Source: Parvibaculum sp. (lineage in GTDB: Bacteria; Pseudomonadota; Alphaproteobacteria; Parvibaculales; Parvibaculaceae). Taken from it: a stretch of DNA of 64,000 bases. Position 1 is the first letter of the stretch. Every line of letters starts with the position of its first letter. Of the stretch, positions 56,701 through 64,000 are shown piece after piece. Position numbers and translations under genes: made by a program. The stretch lies in contig NZNS01000006.1 of assembly GCA_002694985.1 (NCBI GenBank), forward strand, positions 418,663 through 482,662, given 5' to 3'. The notes beneath the pieces are model-generated. The model saw nothing but the letters and a program-made list of their open reading frames with translations, ran no database searches and had not been told where the DNA came from.

Positions 56701-57375
56701 AAACCAGTTCGGCCGTCTTTTAGGACGGCTTGGAAAGCGGCGCAAGTGCAATCCTTTGCGTGACCTCAAAACACCCTCAAAACCTAGGGGATGCCCCCTA
56801 AAAAATCAAAACCGCACTGCGGCATTCGACCGCACCAGGGGGTGTTTTGCGTCCTCAAGCTCCACACACACTCATTTTACCCTTTATAAATCAAGTACTT
56901 ACACCGCAATCCATTTTCATCCCAATCCAGACCATATTTTTGCAACGCAACAAAAACTCAATTGACAACTTGTCATTCACAGGCGATATTCATCTCACGA
57001 AACGTCGATCGACCTCCTCCCCGATCGATAGCTTTCAGATTGCCGCCGGTGCCATCCTCCCTCCTCCCCCGGCACCGGCGGCACCCTCCCTCCCCCACAA
57101 GCTATTGAAATCACTGGTAAATTCGCCGGGCGATGATGCGCGTTCAACGTGCCTCCCGCATACAGGAGCGGGACGCAGCGTGACGCTCCCCGCGCCGCCG
57201 CGCCGGAATCCATCAAACCATTGATTTTGCTGAAGAATTACACTGCCTCGGGGACAAACCGCCCCCGACTGTCATTGTAATGTCACGAGACCGTCACATT
57301 GGGAGAGGTTGTCCCCGCCGGTGAGGATAAGGGGGAGCAAAAAAGAAAACCTCCACCCCCTGGCTCACACCCGCG
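56701..57375. other. Long intergenic region after tRNA-Glu
   Basis: 675 bases with no gene I can support. The part 56870-56990 is AT-rich and the part 57050-57110 is C-rich with GCACCGGCGGCA repeats. Its role is unknown. Confidence 0.4.
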
Positions 57376-57795
57376 TCAGCGCGCCGCGAAACCCGACATG
57401 GGCGTGAGCAGAATGCGGCCAAGCTCCTCGCCGGTCTTCGCATCCACAATGATGACGGCCTCCGCATTGTCGCTGCCGACGGCAATGGCGATGCGCCCGC
57501 CTTCCATGGTGACGGAGCGAAGCTTCTCACCCGGCGCGACGGCCACGCGCGAGGCGCCGAACCAGCCAGCCGGATGCGCGGCCTGCGCAGCACCCTCCCC
57601 GCCCGCACCGGCCCCGCCAGCACCCGAAATGCGCCAGACAAAGGCCGCGACCACCAGCATGAAGGTGAGGACGAGAAAGCCCGACATGATGGCCATGAGG
57701 AATTTCAGCCGCCGAAGCCTCTCCTCCGAAAGCGGCTCGCCTTTCGTCACTGGTCCCTCATGCGCATCGTCTTCCGGTGATATAGTCCCGCTCAT
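57376..57795 (-). CDS. DUF6476-like membrane protein
   Basis: A 139-aa protein. A charged N-terminus (MSGTISPEDDAHEGP) precedes one transmembrane helix (about residues 35-58, LKFLMAIMSGFLVLTFMLVV) and a Gly/Ala linker. The C-terminal beta domain (RSVTMEGGRIAIAVGS...) is consistent with DUF6476. ATG 57795; its start overlaps that of divergent rluD. Confidence 0.6.
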   Translation of the reverse strand: MSGTISPEDDAHEGPVTKGEPLSEERLRRLKFLMAIMSGFLVLTFMLVVAAFVWRISGAGGAGAGGEGAAQAAHPAGWFGASRVAVAPGEKLRSVTMEGGRIAIAVGSDNAEAVIIVDAKTGEELGRILLTPMSGFAAR

Positions 57796-58876
57796 GATGC
57801 CCGCCGCTCCCCAGGATGAAGAAGAAAAGAGATATGCGCTCACCGTCGCCGAGACGGAAGGCGGCGCAAGGCTCGACAAGTATCTCACGGAGGCACTTGC
57901 CCGCAAGTTCGATGAAGACGAGGCGGCAAGCGCCGGCGGCGCGCCATCGCGCGCGCGCGTGAAGCAGCTGATCGAGGAAGGCCGCGTGCTGATCGAGGGG
58001 ACGCGGCCGCGCCCGCTCACCGAGCCGTCTTACAGGGTGAAGCGCGGCGAGAAATTCGAGGTGGCGCTGCCGCCGCCCGCTCCCGCGCGGCCCGAGGGAC
58101 AGGCGATCCCGCTTGATGTGGTTTACGAGGATGCGGAGCTGATCGTGGTGATGAAACCCGCCGGGCTCGTCGTCCACCCCGCGCCCGGCAACCCCGACAT
58201 GACGCTGGTGAATGCGCTTGTCGCCCATTGTGGAGACACGCTGTCCGGCATTGGCGGCGAGAGGCGGCCGGGCATCGTCCACCGGCTCGACAAGGAGACG
58301 AGCGGGCTGATGGTGGTGGCGAAGACGGACCGCGCGCATAGGGGCCTCGCCGAGCAATTCGCCGCGCATGGGAGAGACGGCAAGCTGACCCGCGCCTACA
58401 AGGCGCTGCTCTGGGGCGTGCCCTCGCCGAAGAAGGGAACGGTGAACGCGAATATCGCACGCTCCACCCATAACCGCTCCAAGATGGCGACGCTGAAGAC
58501 AAGGCTGGATGAGGAAGGCGATAACGTGACGGCGGGGCGCATCGCGATCACTCATTACAAGGTGGAGCGGGAATTCGCGGAGGGGCTCGTCTCTCTGGTC
58601 GAATGCCGGCTGGAAACGGGCCGTACACACCAGATCCGTGTGCACATGACCTATATCGGCCATCCGCTGCTCGGCGATCCGACCTATGGCACGGGCATGA
58701 AAAGCCGCGCGGCGAAACTATCGGATGAATCCCGCGCCGCGCTGACGCGGCTCGGAAGACAAGCGCTTCATGCCTGGCACTTAGGGTTTGAACACCCGGT
58801 GACCGGCGAGCGGCTGGACTTCAATGCTCCGTTGCCGGAGGATATGGAAGAGTTGGTGCGGGAGTTGGAGGGGTGA
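57794..58876 (+). CDS. rluD: 23S rRNA pseudouridine synthase RluD
   Basis: A 360-aa enzyme: an S4 RNA-binding domain (about residues 14-90: ARLDKYLTEALAR, VLIEGTRPR), then the catalytic HRLDKETSGLMVV and the C-terminal RTHQIRVHMTYIGHPLLGD. It makes pseudouridines in helix 69 of 23S rRNA. ATG 57794 (or the adjacent ATG 57797). Its 3' end (58790-58876) is duplicated at 59268-59354. Confidence 0.94.
   Translation: MMPAAPQDEEEKRYALTVAETEGGARLDKYLTEALARKFDEDEAASAGGAPSRARVKQLIEEGRVLIEGTRPRPLTEPSYRVKRGEKFEVALPPPAPARPEGQAIPLDVVYEDAELIVVMKPAGLVVHPAPGNPDMTLVNALVAHCGDTLSGIGGERRPGIVHRLDKETSGLMVVAKTDRAHRGLAEQFAAHGRDGKLTRAYKALLWGVPSPKKGTVNANIARSTHNRSKMATLKTRLDEEGDNVTAGRIAITHYKVEREFAEGLVSLVECRLETGRTHQIRVHMTYIGHPLLGDPTYGTGMKSRAAKLSDESRAALTRLGRQALHAWHLGFEHPVTGERLDFNAPLPEDMEELVRELEG
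58790..58876 (+). repeat. rluD 3'-end repeat, first copy
   Basis: The last 87 bp of rluD, coding HPVTGERLDFNAPLPEDMEE onward. Its last 53 bp are identical to the copy at 59268-59354. Confidence 0.9.
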
Positions 58877-58881
58877 GGGAG

Positions 58882-59244
58882 ATGGCGCGTATTGCGACTG
58901 TCGTGCTGACCTCCCTGATTCTGCATGGATGCATTTTTCCTTTGGGCGATGCAGCCACACGAATTGAGGGCCGGATTACGGACATGAAGGGCGCGGCTTA
59001 CGACCGGTGCACAATAGAAATCTTTTCATCTGACAGTGATGAGGCGTTCAACTACCGCCAGATATCCGGCGAGTTCAACGAAGCATTTGTCATCTATCCA
59101 GATCAGGCCGAATACAAGCTGCGTTTCTCCTGCGACGATGCGGAAGATGCCCACGTCATTGAAAAAATCGCCCTCGGCCCACGGCAGGGTCCGGACAGCG
59201 CAGTCGATGTTGGAAAAATTCGGCTCGAACGAAAAGGAAGCTGA
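58882..59244 (+). CDS. Putative lipoprotein inserted after rluD
   Basis: A 120-aa protein. The signal sequence MARIATVVLTSLILHGC ends in lipobox LHGC. The mature part has a beta-rich EGRITDMKGAAYDRCTIEIFSS and no known family. ATG 58882 follows GAGGGGTGAGG; GTG 58873 overlaps the rluD stop. It is flanked by two copies of the rluD 3' end, so it probably arrived as one block. Confidence 0.65.
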   Translation: MARIATVVLTSLILHGCIFPLGDAATRIEGRITDMKGAAYDRCTIEIFSSDSDEAFNYRQISGEFNEAFVIYPDQAEYKLRFSCDDAEDAHVIEKIALGPRQGPDSAVDVGKIRLERKGS

Positions 59245-59267
59245 CCTCCGCCAAGCCCCCTGACTGC

Positions 59268-59354
59268 GAGCATCCGGTGACGGGAGAGAAAATGAGCTTC
59301 GATGCTCCGTTGCCGGAGGATATGGAAGAGTTGGTGCGGGAGTTGGAGGGGTGA
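59268..59354 (+). repeat. rluD 3'-end repeat, second copy
   Basis: Reads EHPVTGEKMSFDAPLPEDME onward and stops at the same codon as rluD. It is diverged at the left (EKMSFD versus ERLDFN) but identical over the last 53 bp. It has no start of its own and is a gene remnant. Confidence 0.85.
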
Positions 59355-59424
59355 GCTAGGCCCCTCACCCTTCCCAGCGATACGCGCTGATCAGGTGAAG
59401 GGATCGGTTGATTTTGTTCCCGCA

Positions 59425-59460
59425 GTGTCACCAGGAGTGTCACCAGGAGCGTCACCAGAA
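59425..59460. repeat. Three 12-bp tandem repeats
   Basis: GTGTCACCAGGA, GTGTCACCAGGA and GCGTCACCAGAA in tandem, between the duplicated rluD tail and the following minus-strand gene. Confidence 0.7.
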
Positions 59461-59474
59461 GTGCCGCGCCAGCT

Positions 59475-60086
59475 TCATTCAATGGCAATCGGCGGAAGGT
59501 TTTCGATCTCGGGCGAATATTCAACCGGCCCGAATTGCGGATCGAAGACAAAGCTCATCGCAATGGAGTTCTTCGCGAACTCGAACGCAACATTGAACTT
59601 GTTGAAGGAATAGATCCTCGACAAACCGTCTTCGGATTGAGCGACGTGATCGGGTTCACCAAGCTTCTCGAGAACCGATGGCAGCTTCTCGAATGAATAG
59701 ACCGAGGCCAGCACAGGAGCGGTGCCCGTTCGCGCGACATAGCCGATATAGCGAACGCGGTCGTTTTCGTAGCTCACCACATGCGAAATTTTTCCCTGCG
59801 AATATTCCCCCGGATAGAACCAGATGTCGTCCGTGCTCCCGCTCAGCGGCGGCCCTTTGAGAAACTTCACGTCCTCCTTGGGAGCGCCAAGTTCGATCCC
59901 CCAAAGCGCCGTCTCCCGCGACGGCCATGAGCCGATCCAGACAACACCCCCGACCAGCGCGGCCACTGTCGCAAAGCCGAGCACTGAAGCAACAATGGTG
60001 CGGCTTCCGCGCCAGTTGCCCGCCGCACTCATATAAAGAACAACCACGCCGAGAAGTATAAGCGCCGGTACGATCAGCCAGTTCAT
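59475..60086 (-). CDS. Membrane protein of unknown function
   Basis: A 203-aa protein starting MNWLIVPALILLGVVVLYMS, with two N-terminal transmembrane helices (about 3-20 and 31-52) and a soluble C-terminal part (GIELGAPKEDVKFLKGPP...) that looks like an extracytoplasmic beta-rich domain. The start at 60086 follows AGAGGGG. It lies inside the 3.3-kb insertion between rluD and rpoH. No family recognised. Confidence 0.6.
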   Translation of the reverse strand: MNWLIVPALILLGVVVLYMSAAGNWRGSRTIVASVLGFATVAALVGGVVWIGSWPSRETALWGIELGAPKEDVKFLKGPPLSGSTDDIWFYPGEYSQGKISHVVSYENDRVRYIGYVARTGTAPVLASVYSFEKLPSVLEKLGEPDHVAQSEDGLSRIYSFNKFNVAFEFAKNSIAMSFVFDPQFGPVEYSPEIENLPPIAIE

Positions 60087-60193
60087 GGACCCCTCTCCCA
60101 TTCTTCCCCAAACGATAAAATATTCTATACTGACGCCATCATCTCTAAGGGGAGATTCCGTTCTCGTTCAAGAACGAAGACTGGGGGGAAACC

Positions 60194-61819
60194 ATGAAGT
60201 TCAGCACAATGGCGGAAGCACTCGTCCCTTTAAGAGCGAAACTACCGCAGTCAGTACGTGAACAAGAAATACTTCGTATAGCAGCGACGATAGCTGGCGA
60301 CGAACCTGCTCAGACCATGGCAGCAGCCCGACGTGAGGTGCTTACTTGGGCAGAACGACGATGTGGAGGACGGCTTCCAGTTGAGGCTTGGAATGAACAG
60401 AGCTTCGAATATTTCGCTGGCGGACGAACCAGCTTGGGAGTGCGTATAGAGGCAACCGATATAGACCTCTGGGCAATACGAGGAGACGATCCGGACAAAA
60501 ATGTACCGGGGCGAGTTTGGACCACTGAAGTAACGATTGGCCACACTGCAAAAAATGACGCCCCCCGATTAAGCGTTCGGCTTCTTGTTAGTACTGCGGA
60601 AGACATCGTTCAGATCGAGCCACATACGCCAGGTTTCGTTCAGCAGATCGTAGATACCAGCGGACTTTATGCTGGCAAACACACTGTCAAGTTGTCTCCT
60701 CGCCAAATCTCTTCACGAGAAGACGCAGAAGACTTAATCGACCTGCTTGAAGATCCCGCACGAAGGTTACCGGTTTTTGTCGCATCTGGGGATGAGCGAA
60801 CAGAGCATCCCGGCGATCCTTCGATTGACACGGGCCTCTTGGCCAGAGCGACCATGGGACTCGCGCATGTTGTCGTTCTGCCCGCCGCCTATACTTACGC
60901 ATTGTCAGATTATTTCGGAAAGTCGAGGTCGGTATTTTTTGGTGCTGTCAGGGCGTTTATGCCCGGATTCGACCAAGATTCCGTTCCATATGACCACAGA
61001 CTAATTCTCGGAGAAACGCTTCAGACTGCGGACGCAAAGGCTCGCTGCGTCAGGTCTCTGCGCGTCCTAGCAGCCTCCGAGAGCTTGAAGCGCACTCGAC
61101 TTGGACACGACGTGTTACCCTTCGCATCAGTTCGAAGTGCCTCGATTAAATTGCGGCAGGAACGTCAGGCTACGGAAGGAGCAAGCGAGACCGAACAGCT
61201 AGAATCAGCACTTGAGCGCACACGGGCACTTGAGGAAGAACTAACCCAGTCAAAAGAGTGGGAAAGTCAGATAATCCAGTTTCATCAAGAGGCGGAAGAG
61301 CGCGCCGCAGCTGCTGAAGCTCAAGCATCTGCCTCAAGTCGACGTATTCAACAATTGTTGAGTCAGCTTTCCCAACGCGACGTAGGGACGGACACACAGA
61401 TAGAACTCCCCGAATCATGGTCGGATTTTGCGGATTGGTGCGATACCGAGCTGGCTGGCAGACTCGTATTAACGCCCGCCGCCAGGAGAAGCGTCCGAAA
61501 ACCTAACTTCGAAAACGTTCGGCAAGCAGCCCGCTGTCTAGTTTGGCTAGCTTCAGAATGCAGAGAACGAAGATTAGCGGGCGGAGGAAGTATCGCGGAG
61601 GAGCCTGTGGAAGATGGCGTAAGAAACGCTGCATGCGGAGGCGATGCATATGATTTCGATTGGAGAGGGGAGCGGCTTACCGCAGACTGGCACATAAAAA
61701 GCGGTGGCAACACTCGAGACCCGAAACGGTGTCTTCGGGTTTACTACACTTGGGACGCCACATCTCAACAGATCATCGTCGCCGACATGCCAGCCCATCG
61801 ACGAACAGACGCGTCATAG
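60194..61819 (+). CDS. 541-aa accessory protein of unknown function
   Basis: A long orphan gene with lower GC and different codon use from its neighbours, preceded by GGGGGGAAACC. The N-terminal half has SLGVRIEATDIDLWAIRGDD, VWTTEVTIGHT and RLSVRLLVST, suggesting a beta-rich ligand or nuclease-like domain. Residues about 320-400 form a coiled coil (EQLESALERTRALEEELTQS). The C-terminal ADWHIKSGGNTRDPKRCLRV...IVADMPAHRRT resembles the strand pattern and basic residues of RelE-type RNase toxins, though this is only shape. A defence or toxin role is possible; no domain is confirmed. Confidence 0.6.
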   Translation: MKFSTMAEALVPLRAKLPQSVREQEILRIAATIAGDEPAQTMAAARREVLTWAERRCGGRLPVEAWNEQSFEYFAGGRTSLGVRIEATDIDLWAIRGDDPDKNVPGRVWTTEVTIGHTAKNDAPRLSVRLLVSTAEDIVQIEPHTPGFVQQIVDTSGLYAGKHTVKLSPRQISSREDAEDLIDLLEDPARRLPVFVASGDERTEHPGDPSIDTGLLARATMGLAHVVVLPAAYTYALSDYFGKSRSVFFGAVRAFMPGFDQDSVPYDHRLILGETLQTADAKARCVRSLRVLAASESLKRTRLGHDVLPFASVRSASIKLRQERQATEGASETEQLESALERTRALEEELTQSKEWESQIIQFHQEAEERAAAAEAQASASSRRIQQLLSQLSQRDVGTDTQIELPESWSDFADWCDTELAGRLVLTPAARRSVRKPNFENVRQAARCLVWLASECRERRLAGGGSIAEEPVEDGVRNAACGGDAYDFDWRGERLTADWHIKSGGNTRDPKRCLRVYYTWDATSQQIIVADMPAHRRTDAS

Positions 61820-62185
61820 AGGTCCGCGCCGTCCCATTATCAGACCTAATTCTAATGGCCTCACCTCACCGATGGACAGCTAACATATTTCTTTAGCGAT
61901 CACTCTTTAACTCCCGTCTTACCGCACCTATATGACGGGTCCAGCCGGGGGGGTGCTGCTTTCCGCGACATTTTGCGCTGCGTTGCACCCCGATTTTGGC
62001 TGCAATGGACAAGATTTCGCCTGCGTTTGGGTGTTGGATAGACCGAGTGAGTTTATCGGGCAATTCCGGGGAACCGTTTCCCGGGATATGCCCACCGGCC
62101 TGGCAGGGGCCGTATATTGGAATTGGTGGCGCGCCTCCCTCCCCTCCCGGTGGTTTGGGGCAGGCGAGCCGGAAGGGGGTCTGAC
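61820..62185. other. rpoH upstream region
   Basis: 366 bases with no gene I can support. The rpoH promoter is presumably in the right part, but I cannot see a clear box. The rluD-rpoH neighbourhood of alphaproteobacteria is broken here by the insertion to the left. Confidence 0.4.
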
Positions 62186-63115
62186 ATGGCCGGAACGAAA
62201 ATAAAGCCCGTCTCGACGAAGCTGGCGCCCGCACCGAACCCGGAAGGGTCGCTGTCGCGCTACCTGCAGGAAATCCGCAAATTCCCCATGCTGGAGCCGC
62301 AGGAAGAATACATGCTGGCGAAGCGCTGGAAGGAACATGAAGACACCGAGGCCGCGCACAAGCTGGTGACGAGCCATCTGCGCCTCGTGGCGAAGATCGC
62401 CATGGGCTATCGCGGCTATGGCCTGCCCATCGGCGAGGTGATCTCCGAGGGCAATGTGGGCCTGATGCAGGCCGTGAAGCGCTTCGAGCCCGAAAAGGGC
62501 TTCCGCCTCGCGACCTATGCGATGTGGTGGATCCGCGCCTCGATCCAGGAATATATCCTGCGCTCCTGGTCGCTGGTGAAGATGGGCACGACCGCCGCCC
62601 AGAAGAAGCTCTTCTTCAACCTGCGCAAGGTGAAGGGCCAGATCCAGGCCATCGAGGAAGGCGACCTGCGCCCCGAACAGGTGACGGAGATTGCCGACCG
62701 GCTCGGCGTGACCGAGGACGAAGTGATCTCCATGAACGGGCGTATGTCCGGCCCGGACAATTCGCTGAACGCGCCGCTGCGCCAGGATTCCGAAAGCGGC
62801 GAATGGCAGGACTGGCTGGTGGACGATAGCGCCGACCAGGAAGCGACGCTGGGCGAGAGCGAGGAAATGGAGCTTCGCCGCGAAATGCTCGCCGCCGCGA
62901 TGGAAAGCCTGAACGAACGCGAAATGCATATCCTGACCGAGCGCCGCCTGAAGGACGAACCAGCGACGCTGGAAGACCTCTCCCAGGAATATGGCATCAG
63001 CCGCGAGCGCGTGCGCCAGATCGAGGTGCGCGCCTTCGAGAAGCTGCAAAAGGCGATGAAAAACGCCGTGCGCGAACAGGCCGATCAACGCCGCGAGGCG
63101 CTTTTGGGCACCTGA
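62186..63115 (+). CDS. rpoH: Heat-shock sigma factor RpoH (sigma-32)
   Basis: A 309-aa sigma-70-family factor. Regions 1.2-2 (HKLVTSHLRLVAKIAMGYRG, GNVGLMQAVKRFEPEKGFRLATYAMWWIRASIQEYIL) are clear. The RpoH box QKKLFFNLRK lies near residues 140-149, followed by region 4 (GISRERVRQIEVRAFEKLQKAM). The QKKLFFNLRK motif separates RpoH from other sigma factors. ATG 62186 follows GGAAGGGGG. A strong terminator follows. Confidence 0.96.
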   Translation: MAGTKIKPVSTKLAPAPNPEGSLSRYLQEIRKFPMLEPQEEYMLAKRWKEHEDTEAAHKLVTSHLRLVAKIAMGYRGYGLPIGEVISEGNVGLMQAVKRFEPEKGFRLATYAMWWIRASIQEYILRSWSLVKMGTTAAQKKLFFNLRKVKGQIQAIEEGDLRPEQVTEIADRLGVTEDEVISMNGRMSGPDNSLNAPLRQDSESGEWQDWLVDDSADQEATLGESEEMELRREMLAAAMESLNEREMHILTERRLKDEPATLEDLSQEYGISRERVRQIEVRAFEKLQKAMKNAVREQADQRREALLGT

Positions 63116-63147
63116 CCCCGGCGCGGATTTCGCAAAGTCTTCAAAGG

Positions 63148-63179
63148 AAAGGCTGCGTCTTCGGACGCGGCCTTTTCTT
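63148..63179 (+). terminator. Rho-independent terminator of rpoH
   Basis: A stem AAAGGCTGCGTC/GACGCGGCCTTT with loop TTCG, then TTCTTT. Confidence 0.88.
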
Positions 63180-63306
63180 TTGCGCCGGGAGGAGACGCGC
63201 GAGGCGGGGCAAGCATTACGGAACCCTTGCGTGAGTTGTCCGTTTGAAGCCTTGCAGGTGGTTCGGCCGCCACCACTCAACCGCCGCCAGAAAAGGCCGG
63301 GGAGGC

Positions 63307-64000
63307 ATGAGCAGCGTGAACGACACCCCATCGCAAAGCGGCGCAAAGAGCAGTGTAGAAAGCGGCCCCACAGGCGGGTTTCGTGCACGCGTGATGCGGG
63401 CAGAAACATCGCTCGGTATCCTCGCCCTGCTCGCCATTCTGTATACGGCCTTTCTGGCGCAGAACCTCGTTGCGCCCGTCACGGCGGCCATTGTCGGCAG
63501 CTTCATCCTTGCGCCGCTGATGCGCGCGGTGCCTTTCCGCTTTTTTCCCGATGCGCTCTCCGCCGCGATCATGGTGCTCGCCATCCTCGGCGTGCTGGCG
63601 GGCGCGATCTACATGCTTGCCGAGCCGGCCGCGCACTGGACCGCGCGCATTCCCGAAGCGGTCGATGAGCTGGAGCGCCGCTCCAGCAAGATTTCCGAAC
63701 CGGTGAAGGCAATGCGCCGCGCCAGCGAACAGATGCAGGAACTGGCAAACGTGCGCGGCGGCGAGGAACCGCAGGCCGTTGTCGTGAGGGAGACGGGGCT
63801 GATGGAACAGGTGATGGAGGTGGCGGGCCAGAAGGGCACGTCCTTCCTCATCTTCATCGTGCTGCTTTATTTCCTGCTGGCGACGGGCGAACTTCTGCGC
63901 GACCGCATCATCCGCTCCGCCCGCCGCCTGACCGACAAGGAGAAGGCGCGGCGCATTCTCCGCAGCATCGAGCGTGAAATCTCGACCTATCTCTTCTCGA
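63307..64000 (+). CDS. AI-2E family transporter, N-terminal part
   Basis: The gene runs off the right end, so only 231 codons are visible. ATG 63307 follows GGGGAGGC. The N-terminus has two hydrophobic helices (LGILALLAILYTAFLAQNLV; AAIVGSFILAPLM) and a third near 90-108, then a charged region (EAVDELERRSSKISEPVKAM) and another helix (FLIFIVLLYFLLATGELL), the layout of the PerM/AI-2E exporter family. Confidence 0.85.
   Translation, partial: MSSVNDTPSQSGAKSSVESGPTGGFRARVMRAETSLGILALLAILYTAFLAQNLVAPVTAAIVGSFILAPLMRAVPFRFFPDALSAAIMVLAILGVLAGAIYMLAEPAAHWTARIPEAVDELERRSSKISEPVKAMRRASEQMQELANVRGGEEPQAVVVRETGLMEQVMEVAGQKGTSFLIFIVLLYFLLATGELLRDRIIRSARRLTDKEKARRILRSIEREISTYLFS

Noticed and set aside
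56756..57224. Open frames in the gap after tRNA-Glu
   Set aside because: Biased low-complexity sequence with no start signal; neither looks coding.
59156..59551. Minus-strand frame across the 12-bp tandem repeats (LLVTLLVTLLVTL)
   Set aside because: The apparent repeat peptide is just the translation of the DNA repeat; it overlaps the rluD tail copy on the other strand and lacks a start.

Overview
The window is about 64 kb of GC-rich alphaproteobacterial chromosome. The order is indicated by a full CtrA-type cell-cycle set (ctrA, chpT, sciP, flbD) beside a flagellar cluster, by the alphaproteobacterial rluD/rpoH neighbourhood, and by an EipA/DUF1134 gene. I cannot fix the genus from the sequence alone.

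Layout. 1-11.2 kb is ordinary chromosome: the end of an acyl-CoA synthetase, two acyl-CoA dehydrogenases, a DUF1007/NicO metal pair, a cold-shock protein, the ergothioneine genes egtB-egtD with a GST, ExoD, a GIY-YIG protein, slyX, a pseudouridine synthase, and a small secreted Asn/Ser-rich protein. 11.32-32.84 kb is a genomic island of about 21.5 kb. An 18-bp direct repeat bounds it; the right copy is the 3' end of an intact tRNA-Met(CAU) gene and the left copy lies just before a 600-aa tyrosine recombinase. Its left half holds a ribbon-helix-helix-like protein, an HUH Rep-like protein, 10-bp iterons, an antitoxin-like protein, a frameshifted zinc-ribbon/YbjQ gene, a Fic protein with a nested palindromic operator, a lipoprotein, and an N-truncated HNH-HEPN protein. 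Its right half holds a type I restriction-modification operon (hsdM-hsdS-hsdR) and a complete type II-C CRISPR-Cas locus (predicted tracrRNA, cas9, cas1, cas2, 18 spacers). A diverged second copy of the hsdR 3' end lies just beyond the last, truncated repeat, so the CRISPR-Cas block is bracketed by two hsdR tails.

32.9-50.4 kb returns to chromosome: a PmtA-like methyltransferase, mnmA, then fliK, flgD, sciP, fliF, fliG, fliH, fliN, flbD and flhA on the + strand, a small membrane protein, yajQ, fliJ and fliI on the - strand, ctrA and chpT. A sigma-54 promoter match precedes fliK and CtrA-like boxes precede ctrA and fliF. 50.4-58.9 kb carries cysQ, the ydbH-ynbE-ydbL envelope operon, eipA, a coiled-coil membrane protein, a MAPEG protein, tRNA-Glu(CUC), a membrane protein and rluD.

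58.9-62.2 kb is a second, smaller accessory insertion between rluD and rpoH. It holds a lipoprotein followed by a duplicated rluD 3' end, a membrane protein, and a 541-aa protein of unknown function. The window ends in rpoH and the start of an AI-2E-family transporter gene.

How it fits together: the island looks like a mobile defence element combining DNA modification and restriction, adaptive CRISPR immunity and probable Fic and HEPN effectors, with signs of repeated module swapping. The flagellar block looks like a CtrA/FlbD-controlled motility regulon that carries its own regulators.
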